DNA from: JADKIH01 sp964595205
GTDB lineage: Bacteria; Bacteroidota; Bacteroidia; AKYH767-A; 2013-40CM-41-45
Direction of reading: 5' to 3'
DNA length: 64,000 nucleotides
NCBI GenBank assembly: GCA_964595205.1
Contig: CAZQOQ010000018.1
Location: 62,001-126,000, forward strand
The notes below the pieces were generated by a model, which saw only the letters and a list, made by a program, of their open reading frames with translations, did no database searches and was not told the DNA's origin. How positions within the stretch are numbered: position 1 is the first letter of the stretch; every line of letters begins with the position of its first letter. Positions 1 to 7,966 of this stretch are shown one piece after another. The translations under genes were made by a program, and so were the position numbers.

Positions 1-43
1 GATTATTCAAACCGGATAAATGCAGGAAGTTTTGTCAGATGTA

Positions 44-547
44 ATGATAATAAACACCCACAGACTGTTCCTTCGTGAGTTTACCGAAGATGACGCCGAT
101 TTTATCGTTGCATTACTGAACAGTCCTGCATGGCTTCAATTTATCGGAGATCGAGGAGTAAAAACGAGTGAGGATGCACGAAGATTTATTTCCGAAAAAT
201 ATATTCCCAGTTATCGCACAAATGGATTTGGGCTTTACGCAGTAATATTAAAAGAAGGGAATATTCCTGTCGGAATGTGCGGGCTAATCAAACGGGAAAC
301 GCTTGAAGATATTGACATCGGTTTTGCTTTTTTACCCGAATATATTTCCAAGGGATATGGTTTTGAAGCAGCAACTGCCGTTCTCAAATACGGCCTGGAT
401 GTTTTGAAAATAAAAAGGATCGTTGCCATCACCATACCCACAAATCTCAGCTCAATAAACCTTCTTAAAAAACTTGGGATGAAATTTGAAAAAACTTTTT
501 TTATGCAGGGCGACAAGGATGAACTTATGCTCTTCGGCTCAACTTAA
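44..547 (+). CDS. GNAT family N-acetyltransferase (RimJ/RimL-like)
   Basis: Predicted acetyl-CoA-dependent N-acetyltransferase of the GNAT fold, close in layout to RimJ/RimL-type enzymes that acetylate protein N-termini or small amines; the substrate cannot be told. The start has the usual RLFLREFTEDDA opening (residues 7-18), followed by the LQFIGDRG segment typical of this subgroup. The acetyl-CoA loop is represented by SKGYGFEAA near residue 102, and the C-terminal NLSSINLLKKLGM motif is the normal end of the fold. At about 167 residues it has full family length. An in-frame ATG 24 bases upstream exists, but the family starts at the later ATG, which also has AGGAAG upstream. It stands alone ahead of unrelated genes, so context adds nothing. 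Confidence 0.85.
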   Translation: MIINTHRLFLREFTEDDADFIVALLNSPAWLQFIGDRGVKTSEDARRFISEKYIPSYRTNGFGLYAVILKEGNIPVGMCGLIKRETLEDIDIGFAFLPEYISKGYGFEAATAVLKYGLDVLKIKRIVAITIPTNLSSINLLKKLGMKFEKTFFMQGDKDELMLFGST

Positions 548-612
548 AATTCATTGAATAATTCTGCCCCAGATACCTGATTTACGTCATATATTTTTCA
601 ATGATTGCTCTA

Positions 613-1518
613 ATGAAAAAATCAGTTTTCATTTTCATGTTCCTCACTTCAACATTTTTTTTTACGATAAGTACGGTCTTTAACAGTTTCTCCCAGCAAA
701 AAGTTTATGATTACCATATTTCAAAAGCAGAAAAATTCGTTGCAGAAAAAAATCACAACGCTGCATGCGCAGAATATACTATGGCATTCCAGGCATTGGG
801 CTGGAAAGGAACTGCAGGTGACAGGTTCAATGCTGCCATCTCATGGACAATTTCCGGAAACAGGGATTCCGCCTTTTATAATCTATTTCGTCTTGCTGAA
901 AAAACAGATTTTCTCGAATACAACGTGCTGGTGAAAGAAAACAATTTTGCGTCGCTTTACACGGACAGCAGATGGAATGAGCTCCTGAAAAAAGTAAATC
1001 CCGATAATGAAGTCTTCAACGACTCACTCGCCACGCTGCTGTCAGAAATTTATGATGACGATCAGCGCTACAGGACATCGCTGGATGATACCCGATCGAG
1101 GTATGGAAAAAAATCGAAGGAATATGATGAACTTATAAAATCGATGATTTTCCATGATTCACTTAATATACTTACCGTACAATCGATTCTCGATAAATAT
1201 GGCTGGCTGAGTAAAAATGTAGTCGGCAGCAAAGGAAACCGCTCAATCTGGCTTGTTATTCAACATGCCGAACTGCCTGTACAGGAAAAATATTTTCCAT
1301 TAATGGAAGAGGCGGTTCGAAAAGGAAAGGCTTCCAAAACGGATTTTGCATATTTGCAGGATCGTATTTTCATGAGACAGGGGAAAAAACAATTGTATGG
1401 CACGCAGTACAAACTGGATCCTGAAACTCAGGAAATGAAACTATGGGAAATCGAAGATCCCGAAAACCTTAATAAGCGCCGTGAATCGGCCGGCTTGCCG
1501 CCAATGAAATTGAATTAA
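613..1518 (+). CDS. Secreted protein with DUF6624-like C-terminal region
   Basis: Exported protein of unknown function. A hydrophobic signal peptide covers about the first 28 residues from the second in-frame ATG (MKKSVFIF); an ATG four codons earlier is also possible. Residues about 35-110 are helical and TPR-like (pairs of helices with AACAEYTMAFQALGW). The C-terminal half, about residues 140-300, has the WLVIQHAELPVQEKYFPLMEEAV block that I associate with DUF6624 proteins of Bacteroidota, which have no established activity. The next gene on the same strand also starts with a signal peptide and lies about 20 bases away, so the two may be cotranscribed. The family name is from memory of the motif and was not checked by search. 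Confidence 0.7.
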   Translation: MKKSVFIFMFLTSTFFFTISTVFNSFSQQKVYDYHISKAEKFVAEKNHNAACAEYTMAFQALGWKGTAGDRFNAAISWTISGNRDSAFYNLFRLAEKTDFLEYNVLVKENNFASLYTDSRWNELLKKVNPDNEVFNDSLATLLSEIYDDDQRYRTSLDDTRSRYGKKSKEYDELIKSMIFHDSLNILTVQSILDKYGWLSKNVVGSKGNRSIWLVIQHAELPVQEKYFPLMEEAVRKGKASKTDFAYLQDRIFMRQGKKQLYGTQYKLDPETQEMKLWEIEDPENLNKRRESAGLPPMKLN

Positions 1519-1537
1519 TGATTAATTTAGAATTATA

Positions 1538-2038
1538 ATGACTGCAAAAATATTTCTGCTTGTATTAACACCTTTCTTTTTTCTTTCAGAATTTCTTTCC
1601 GCCCAGGAAGAAAATGTTCCTTCCATTGCAGAGCATTACAAGACAAAAAAATTCGATGTGGCTATATTCCCGGCAAGCTCGCGCGAATTATTTGACGGGC
1701 CGGACAGGTTCACTCCTTCAAAACAGGATGTCGAATACGGCGAAGATGCTCTCATCAATCAGCTGCCTGCATTGAACCTGGAACGTCACAATCAATTTGA
1801 AACGCCTGTGATCGATAAAAATCTTTCCAAATATAAACGACAGTATTTCGGCTATTACGACAACAACCGAAACAGAATCCTCTTCATAAATTGTTTCTGG
1901 AAAAGAGACAAAGAAGAAAATCTACTGTGGTTAAATGAAAGAATCATGGTATTGGATGGAGGGAGTTATTTCTGGAGTGTTAAATACAATTTAAATACAA
2001 ATGAATTGTTCGACCTTGATGTGAATGGTGAATTATAG
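1538..2038 (+). CDS. Secreted hypothetical protein
   Basis: Not recognised. It begins with a clear signal peptide (residues 1-22, ending LSAQ), followed by a soluble domain of about 145 residues rich in Asn, Tyr and charged residues. It includes a DNNRNRILFINCFWK stretch near residue 105 and ends ELFDLDVNGEL. No lipobox, membrane anchor or sorting domain is present, so the mature protein is probably periplasmic. It follows the DUF6624-like gene by 20 bases on the same strand, which suggests a two-gene transcription unit of exported proteins. No catalytic motif was seen. Confidence 0.6.
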   Translation: MTAKIFLLVLTPFFFLSEFLSAQEENVPSIAEHYKTKKFDVAIFPASSRELFDGPDRFTPSKQDVEYGEDALINQLPALNLERHNQFETPVIDKNLSKYKRQYFGYYDNNRNRILFINCFWKRDKEENLLWLNERIMVLDGGSYFWSVKYNLNTNELFDLDVNGEL

Positions 2039-2061
2039 TTTCTCCTTAAACGGTTTTTACT

Positions 2062-2511
2062 TTGAACGAAAATAATAAATTTAAACTCCTTTCGATAGTC
2101 ACTTTTGGTTTAGCAGTAGCCGGACTCGTTTACCTTGTACTGAATAAGAGCATACTGGCAACCAATATGCCCGGAATTGTCTTCCAGGTTTGCATGGCCG
2201 CACTTATGATCTGGGCAAGAATAACGTTTGGCATTAGAAGTTTTCATGCTTCTGCAAATACTACTCAAGGCGGACTCGTTACAAACGGACCCTATTCCAT
2301 TTTCAGGCATCCGATTTACGCTGCAATTATTTACTTTACCTGGGCAGGATTTTTTTCTCACCCGGACACCAGGAATCTTGCAGCTACAATTTTAGTTTCT
2401 GCTTCATTGATCGCGCGCTTACTCATTGAAGAAAGATTCCTGAACCAGGCTTATCCGGAATATACCAGCTACAGTAAAAAAACAGCGCGCATATTGCCAT
2501 TTGTTTTTTAG
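2062..2511 (+). CDS. Isoprenylcysteine carboxyl methyltransferase-like membrane protein
   Basis: Small integral membrane methyltransferase of the ICMT/PEMT fold. Four hydrophobic helices are visible. The SAM-binding signature of the family is present: RHPIYAAIIYFTWAGF (about residues 81-96) followed by an EERFLNQAYPEYTSYSKKTARILPF block (about 122-146). In bacteria such proteins methylate lipids or small molecules; the substrate cannot be read from sequence. The start given is a TTG, because no ATG lies before the first membrane helix; the true start may differ by a few codons. It lies just upstream of hflX but is separated by a promoter-like TAACTTTG box, so it is probably a separate unit. 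Confidence 0.7.
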   Translation: MNENNKFKLLSIVTFGLAVAGLVYLVLNKSILATNMPGIVFQVCMAALMIWARITFGIRSFHASANTTQGGLVTNGPYSIFRHPIYAAIIYFTWAGFFSHPDTRNLAATILVSASLIARLLIEERFLNQAYPEYTSYSKKTARILPFVF

Positions 2512-2579
2512 TGAATGAAATTCGGCCTCCAAAACTATTGTTAACTTTGGCGGCGAATTGGTTCTTATAATCCATACCT

Positions 2580-3767
2580 GTGACTAAATTACCTGCTTTA
2601 CAAAGCATCAAGCAAGAGAAGGCAATTCTCATTGGGTTAATCCACAATCAGCAAAATGAACAACAGGTAATTGAATTCCTCGACGAACTGGCCTTTCTCG
2701 CTGAAACAGCCGGGGCAATTACTTTAAAACGGTTTACACAACGCCTCGAACATCCGGATTCCAAAACATTTATCGGAAGTGGAAAGCTGCAGCAGATTGC
2801 AGGATTCATTAAAGAGAATAAAGTTGACGTGGCTGTTTTCGACGATGAACTCAGCGGTAGCCAGATCAGGAATATTGAGAAAATTCTCGAATGCCGCGTG
2901 CTCGACCGAAATAACCTCATCCTCGATATATTCGCAAAACGTGCCCGTACAGCACAGGCGAAGGTCCAGGTGGAACTTGCTCAATATCAGTACCTGCTTC
3001 CGCGACTTACAAAAATGTGGACGCACCTTGAGAAGCAGCGTGGTGGAATCGGAATGCGTGGTCCTGGCGAGACTGAAATCGAAACCGACCGTCGCGTGAT
3101 AAGAGACAAACTGGCGAAATTAAAATCCAGGCTGAAAGAATTCGAGAAGCAGAGCGCTACCCAGAGAAAACAACGCGGTGAATTAATACGTGTTGCATTG
3201 GTGGGATATACCAACGTCGGTAAATCTACCATCATGAACCTGCTGAGTAAAAGCGATGTGTTTGCGGAAAATAAATTATTTGCAACACTCGATACGACTG
3301 TACGGAAAATCGTTTATGAAAACATTCCGTTTCTTCTATCGGATACCGTTGGTTTCATCCGCAAACTTCCTCATGACCTGGTGGAATCGTTTAAGTCTAC
3401 CCTCGATGAAGTGCGGGAAGCCGACATCCTTTTGCATGTTGTGGATATTTCCCACCCTCAATTTGAAGACCAGATCAAAGTGGTAAACCAGACACTGGTT
3501 GATATCGGTGCGAGTGACAAACAGGTTATTTTAGTTTTTAATAAAATTGACGCTTATCACTATATCGAAAAAGAAGTTGACGATCTGACACCTCCGGTAA
3601 GAGAAAATATTTCTCTCGAGGATCTTAAACGAAGCTGGATTTCAAAAATGGATGGTACGTGCATTTTCATTTCTGCGGTAAAAAAAATCAACATTGATGA
3701 ATTGAGAAACGTTCTAATAGCGAAAGTGAAAAAACTACACATGGCACGCTATCCTAATACAATTTGA
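2580..3767 (+). CDS. hflX: GTPase HflX, ribosome-associated
   Basis: HflX-family GTPase, which binds the 50S subunit and helps split or rescue stalled ribosomes under stress. The N-terminal HflX domain (residues 1-200) carries the IGSGKLQQI nucleotide-associated loop, a long helical linker and the GGIGMRGPGETEIETDRR glycine-rich segment (155-172) diagnostic of the family. The G domain has G1 GYTNVGKST (209-217), G3 DTVGF (255-259) and G4 NKID (321-324). At 395 residues the length is normal. The start is GTG, about 30 bases after a TAACTTTG promoter-like box. A long hairpin follows the gene and probably ends its transcript. Confidence 0.95.
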   Translation: MTKLPALQSIKQEKAILIGLIHNQQNEQQVIEFLDELAFLAETAGAITLKRFTQRLEHPDSKTFIGSGKLQQIAGFIKENKVDVAVFDDELSGSQIRNIEKILECRVLDRNNLILDIFAKRARTAQAKVQVELAQYQYLLPRLTKMWTHLEKQRGGIGMRGPGETEIETDRRVIRDKLAKLKSRLKEFEKQSATQRKQRGELIRVALVGYTNVGKSTIMNLLSKSDVFAENKLFATLDTTVRKIVYENIPFLLSDTVGFIRKLPHDLVESFKSTLDEVREADILLHVVDISHPQFEDQIKVVNQTLVDIGASDKQVILVFNKIDAYHYIEKEVDDLTPPVRENISLEDLKRSWISKMDGTCIFISAVKKINIDELRNVLIAKVKKLHMARYPNTI

Positions 3768-3773
3768 AAACCA

Positions 3774-3822
3774 GATGATGCGTTGATTTGGAAATTCATC
3801 ATCTTCAAATCAGCACATCATT
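3774..3822. terminator. Hairpin between convergent hflX and T9SS gene
   Basis: Imperfect inverted repeat with 17-base arms (GATGATGCGTTGATTTG against a near-complementary CAAATCAGCACATCATT) around a 15-base loop. It sits exactly between two convergent genes, which fits a bidirectional terminator. It lacks a strong T-tract on either side, so the assignment rests on position and pairing. Confidence 0.5.
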
Positions 3823-3833
3823 CAATGGCGATA

Positions 3834-4754
3834 TTATCGGGCAATTGAAAAATTTGTCGAATACAGTTGATTCAGCTTCGCATCACCGATTTTTAAAATA
3901 TATTTTCCGGCAGAAAGATCGCTGACGTCGATCCTTTCATTCGTCGATCTCATCATTGCCGATTTGATCATCCTCCCGTTCATGTCATATATTCCAAATG
4001 ACAATGAAACGTTATTTCTTAGAGTGACATCTATATTCAAGTGATCATTTGCAGGTGATGGGTAGACATTCGCAGCGCTTATTGCACTCTTCAACTCATC
4101 AACGCCGACAAAACCTGAGAAACCGAGCGAGTCAATGACCAGTTCGCTTCCAACCCCTAACGTAGGGTCATTGATGCCGCGGGAAGATTGAATGATAATC
4201 AGGCTCGTGTCGGGCTGATTAATAAAATCACGGTAATTCATGGCAAGCACAAGCTGATCGTATGAACTGTGAGTGCCGGAAATTTCTGTAATGCCATCGG
4301 CAATCGTATCCCTTGTTCCGCCATTATTCTTCAGCAGATAAACTTTAACAACTGCGGCATCCGTACCGTTTGTTGGAAAATATTTATACCGCGCTGTGAA
4401 AAAACGTGATCTCGATGTGTCTGGTGAACCACCAAAGAACTGGAAAGTGCTACCGTTAAATGATATCTGACCATTTGTTGCAATACCCGGACCGGAGACA
4501 TTAAAAACAATGATTACAATTGCTACACTTTTTAAATGCATACACTTGCTTCCCTCGAAAGCATCCGTAGAATCAAAAACACTCTTCCCGCCACCGTTAT
4601 TCACGGCAATGCTGTCGCTGGTCGTCCAGAAATCAGGATACACTCCGTTGGTGTACGGATGCCAGTTTTCAAATCCGGCATTCGGAATATCCTGAGCTGA
4701 CGTCAATTTTATGCCTGCAATGATTATTATAAAGGATAGTAGTAGTTTTTTCAT
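3834..4754 (-). CDS. T9SS type A sorting domain-containing secreted protein
   Basis: Exported protein destined for type IX secretion. Signal peptide at residues 1-20 (ending TSAQ). The N-terminal region GFENWHPYTNG...PDFWTTSD followed by EGSKCMHL resembles the jelly-roll, carbohydrate-binding-like modules that open many Bacteroidota surface proteins. The last 75 residues form a Por-type C-terminal domain: NVYPSPANDHLNIDV, then a GIYDMNGRMIKS strand pair and a final LSAGKYILKIG...STNFSIAR. At 306 residues there is no obvious catalytic domain, so a binding or adhesive role is more likely than an enzyme. Its partner would be the T9SS machinery, which is not in this window. Confidence 0.8.
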   Translation of the reverse strand: MKKLLLSFIIIIAGIKLTSAQDIPNAGFENWHPYTNGVYPDFWTTSDSIAVNNGGGKSVFDSTDAFEGSKCMHLKSVAIVIIVFNVSGPGIATNGQISFNGSTFQFFGGSPDTSRSRFFTARYKYFPTNGTDAAVVKVYLLKNNGGTRDTIADGITEISGTHSSYDQLVLAMNYRDFINQPDTSLIIIQSSRGINDPTLGVGSELVIDSLGFSGFVGVDELKSAISAANVYPSPANDHLNIDVTLRNNVSLSFGIYDMNGRMIKSAMMRSTNERIDVSDLSAGKYILKIGDAKLNQLYSTNFSIAR

Positions 4755-4919
4755 AGAATTTTTTATTTACTCCAAATGTAAAAAAATCCTGCCATGTACT
4801 AAAGTGAATAAAAAATGTTTGTCGCTGACGCTATCTGAAAAAATCCGAAAAAGGTAGCCGATGTGAGAAATCAATCAGATAATATTGAACGCGGGACCCA
4901 AACTTCCGGCTAAAGTATC

Positions 4920-6455
4920 TTAACTCGAGGCGCCGACTTTTAACTTCGTTCCAACTTTGAGATTATTCGAACGAAGGTTGTTAAGTTCCTTGATTTGTTC
5001 AACAGTTACGCCTTCGTATCTCTGGGCAATTTTCCAGAGCGAATCTCCCGGCTGTACAGTATGCCAGACAAACTTCGAATCTTTATTTTTCCCCTGGTCG
5101 CCCTTAGGTTTTGATTGAGAAGCAACGGCCCCTTGAGACTTACCAGAGGTGGTATTTGATGCATATTTATCTGATTTTTTTCTCGCAAAAACATAGACCG
5201 ATAGTTTTTGTCCGGCAACGAGATTATTTCCCTTCAGCTTGTTCCAGCTCTTTAAATCGTTAACAGTAACGTGATAGCGTTTTGCAATTCCCTGCAAGTG
5301 TTCACCCTTTTTTACGCTATGATATTTCTTTACAAGCTGGCCCGACTGAGATTCCACATCATTTGCATTCGCAGCAAAAGTATTATATGATTGATTTTCG
5401 TCCGGCTGATATATCGTCGAGAAATTTGCCAGGTAGGAATTCATCTTATTCGATGGAAGACACAATGGCAATGGTTCGTCCGAATCAGGAATAACACCAC
5501 GCTTATACATTGGGTTGAGATATTTCATCAAATCGGGTGAAACGTTCAATGCATCCGCAATTTTATTCAATGAAACCTTCTGATCCGTCATCACCGTGTC
5601 GGCCTGGAAATATGAAATGACCGGCGCTACGGGTATCAGGTTGTGTTCAGAGGGATAAGACATCAGGTAAGTGACCGCAATAAAAGCCGGAACATATCCG
5701 CGAGTTTCTTTCGGGAGATACGGTGAAATTTCCCAGAATGTTTTCTTACCTCCGCTTCGTGCAATTGCCCTGTTCACATTTCCTGCACCGCAATTATATG
5801 CTGCTATTACCAGCAACCAGTCGTTATAGACTGCATACATGTCCTTAAAATACTGACATGCCGCATAAGTGGACAACGCAGGATCACGGCGTTCGTCGAT
5901 GAATGAATTTACTTTTAAATTATAAAGTTTGCCCGTACCAAGCATAAATTGCCATAATCCGGTTGCTCCTACCCTGGAAACAGCGGTTGGGTTTAATGCA
6001 CTTTCAACGATCGATAAATATTTAAATTCAAGAGGTAATCCCTGCTGATCCAGGACCTGTTCAAACATCGGAAAATAATACGTTGACAGTCCCATTACTC
6101 TTTCCGTCAGATCTCTTTTCTTCAGCGCATAGAGGTTGATGTATTCCTGTACCTGGCTGTTATAGCACAGAGGAATCGGCGTCTGTATCCTTTCAATCCT
6201 TTTCTGATAAATTTCCGGTGAGTATGAAGGAATTTCATACGACTTAAAAGTACCGGAGGACGAAGCAGTGGCATTCTGGTTCAGTCGCTGTATGTAGGTA
6301 AGGTTTACCAGGCTATCCAGTGTTGCAGAAATTGGATCATAATCCTGTACAAAGGCATTTTTATCGTTTATGATCTGCGCATACAAATGATTGTTAAATG
6401 AAAACACCATTGCAATAAAGAATGATGGTAATAATAAACTGATTAACTTTTTCAT
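4920..6455 (-). CDS. LysM-containing membrane-bound lytic transglycosylase (MltD-like)
   Basis: Exported peptidoglycan-cleaving enzyme. Signal peptide at residues 1-26. A goose-type SLT lysozyme domain covers about 130-270, with the catalytic glutamate E151 in SIVESALNP, the GLWQFM motif (166-171) and AYNCGAGNVNRAI (219-231). Two LysM repeats follow, at about 378-421 and 464-507, joined by a Ser/Lys-rich linker; they bind GlcNAc residues of the cell wall. Length and domain order match MltD-type enzymes of Bacteroidota. It releases 1,6-anhydro muropeptides during wall turnover. The next gene is far upstream, so it appears monocistronic. Confidence 0.92.
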   Translation of the reverse strand: MKKLISLLLPSFFIAMVFSFNNHLYAQIINDKNAFVQDYDPISATLDSLVNLTYIQRLNQNATASSSGTFKSYEIPSYSPEIYQKRIERIQTPIPLCYNSQVQEYINLYALKKRDLTERVMGLSTYYFPMFEQVLDQQGLPLEFKYLSIVESALNPTAVSRVGATGLWQFMLGTGKLYNLKVNSFIDERRDPALSTYAACQYFKDMYAVYNDWLLVIAAYNCGAGNVNRAIARSGGKKTFWEISPYLPKETRGYVPAFIAVTYLMSYPSEHNLIPVAPVISYFQADTVMTDQKVSLNKIADALNVSPDLMKYLNPMYKRGVIPDSDEPLPLCLPSNKMNSYLANFSTIYQPDENQSYNTFAANANDVESQSGQLVKKYHSVKKGEHLQGIAKRYHVTVNDLKSWNKLKGNNLVAGQKLSVYVFARKKSDKYASNTTSGKSQGAVASQSKPKGDQGKNKDSKFVWHTVQPGDSLWKIAQRYEGVTVEQIKELNNLRSNNLKVGTKLKVGASS

Positions 6456-6938
6456 TATGAGCGCTGTGTTTAAGTTAAATCTCTACATTTCTATGATAAT
6501 GAGGGTTTTGTAAGGAGGGGCAAAGATAAGAATATAGGTAAAACAACAATTAATATACGATGAAAAGAGAATTCCATTTTGGTAAAATTCATGTTTTATT
6601 ACAAATTTAAAAAATCAATGCCACTTTATTTCTTCAAAAATTAGGGCCCTCGCTTGCATAAAATGCATAAATTTCAATAAATTCGGCCATAGACAAAATT
6701 TTATCTTTTCAATAATGCAATAAATAATCAAACTATTACTGTTTTGATTTTTCATTAACCCAAAAGAAAGGACACTTGATAAGGTGAAGCGACCGCTTTA
6801 CCGAATTAAATGGACTAGGCAGGGTTGCGTGAATAATTTGGCTATAACAAAAATTAAGAACGGTGTAAAAGAATTACATCCCCAGCATTTACCGGATTCC
6901 GGATACGCGATAAGCAATCCGGAAATAAATTAAAACTG
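6456..6938. other. Intergenic region without recognised gene
   Basis: AT-rich spacer between the divergent lytic transglycosylase and the small unknown gene pair. It must hold both promoters. I see no tRNA, no convincing long hairpin and no repeat array. A 34-codon frame opening with GTG near the right end has no supporting feature. Confidence 0.5.
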
Positions 6939-7271
6939 ATGCCAATGGAAATTACGCTTCTTGGGCTTGCCGTGCCCGGTGTCTTACAACAACTGAAAAA
7001 ACTACTGGTCAGCCAGGGTTTCATTGTACAGACCATGCCGACTGCAAACCCGGTTCTAATTGCATACAAGAAAGGCAGCTGGTTTAGCAGTCCGAAACAA
7101 CTGATCATTGAAATTATAAGCGAACAAAACAACATCACACGATTAGATATAACAGCAATTGTCGAAAGCAAAACGAACAGCCGTCATGTGGAAGAAATTG
7201 TCGAAGAAAATTTTGTCACCAAACTAAACAATGTTTTTAAAAAAGTAACACAAAGGCCATATGGGATTTGA
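6939..7271 (+). CDS. Hypothetical protein, 110 aa
   Basis: Not recognised. Small soluble protein with alternating beta and helical character: ITLLGLAVPGVLQQLKKLL, then strands ending in KQLIIEIISEQNNITRLDITAIVE and a terminal helix. There is no signal peptide, membrane segment or cysteine. It reads as a single alpha/beta domain. It overlaps the next gene by 11 bases in another frame, which indicates translational coupling and a likely physical or functional partnership between the two products. The spacing of starts (two in-frame ATGs six bases apart) leaves the exact N-terminus uncertain by two residues. Confidence 0.6.
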   Translation: MPMEITLLGLAVPGVLQQLKKLLVSQGFIVQTMPTANPVLIAYKKGSWFSSPKQLIIEIISEQNNITRLDITAIVESKTNSRHVEEIVEENFVTKLNNVFKKVTQRPYGI

Positions 7272-7521
7272 AGAAATTACTCCTCATTTAAACAAGGTTG
7301 CCACTCTGTACCTTAAGAATCACAAACGAAAGGTGGGATGGATTTTTATTGATCAGGAATTGCGGAAGAATCAGCAGCCACTGGAAGAAGTGCTGTTTAT
7401 AAGCATGCAGAAAGGTAAAAAGTATCAGCGTTCCATCGAAAAAATGGACCACGAAGAACTGGCTCCGCACTGCGAAAAAATTCCTATCGAAATGATTGAA
7501 AGAATAAGATCCTCAAAATAA
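7261..7521 (+). CDS. Hypothetical protein, 86 aa, coupled to the preceding gene
   Basis: Not recognised. Charged soluble protein (many Lys and Glu) with predicted helices and a short strand segment KRKVGWIFIDQEL near residues 20-32. No signal peptide or membrane segment. Its ATG lies inside the end of the upstream 110-residue gene, an 11-base overlap typical of coupled translation, so the two are probably made in fixed ratio. It is convergent with tatA, separated by about 20 bases. Confidence 0.55.
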   Translation: MGFEEITPHLNKVATLYLKNHKRKVGWIFIDQELRKNQQPLEEVLFISMQKGKKYQRSIEKMDHEELAPHCEKIPIEMIERIRSSK

Positions 7522-7543
7522 AAAAAGATACATGAACCAAGAA

Positions 7544-7744
7544 TTACTCCTCCTTCTTACCCTCGTTCTCCTTAGAATCCACGCCATTCCTCGCATCCTT
7601 GAATTCTTTGATCCCCTTCCCGATTCCTCTGGCGAGATCTGGAATCCTTTTCGCCCCAAAAAGTAAGAGGATCACAACTACGAGAATAATTATCTCACCG
7701 GTACCGAGGCCGCCGAGAAATCCAAGTATGATAAAATCGAACAT
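7544..7744 (-). CDS. tatA: Twin-arginine translocase subunit TatA/TatE family
   Basis: Pore-forming or recruiting subunit of the Tat system, which exports folded proteins across the inner membrane. The 66-residue protein has one N-terminal membrane helix (about residues 14-30), the conserved FG pair that starts the hinge (FGAKRIPDLARGIGKGIKEFK), an amphipathic helix, then a short, highly charged tail (Lys/Glu). The length is typical of TatA. No tatC or tatB is in the window. It lies downstream of the EnvC-like gene but is separated from it by a repeat-based hairpin region. Confidence 0.92.
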   Translation of the reverse strand: MFDFIILGFLGGLGTGEIIILVVVILLLFGAKRIPDLARGIGKGIKEFKDARNGVDSKENEGKKEE

Positions 7745-7778
7745 TGTATTGATGTTTGTGAATCAAATGTAGATAAAA

Positions 7779-7964
7779 TTAGCCAATTAGCCGATTAGCC
7801 AATTAGCCAATTACTCCTCTCCAAGGTATCGAGCAATTTCAAATATTGATTTCAATTCTTATCTTGTATACCCAATTTTACTGGCTAATCGGCTAATCGG
7901 CTAATCGGCTAATCGGCTAATCGGCTAATCGGCTAATCGGCTAATTGGCTAATCGGCTAATTAA
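7779..7964. repeat. TTAGCCRA word array, inverted arms, between envC-like gene and tatA
   Basis: Two arms of the same 8-base word in opposite orientation. The left arm (35 bases) reads TTAGCCAATTAGCCGATTAGCC on the plus strand. The right arm (83 bases) is about ten copies of GGCTAATC on the plus strand, ending just after the stop codon of the EnvC-like gene. The arms could pair around a loop of about 70 bases. The right arm is in the same orientation relative to its upstream gene as the arrays at three other genes in the window. Confidence 0.9.
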
Positions 7965-7966
7965 CC

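Noticed and set aside
6829..6933. 34-codon GTG frame upstream of the 110-residue unknown gene
   Set aside because: It lacks a ribosome site, composition signal or recognisable motif; cannot be separated from chance.
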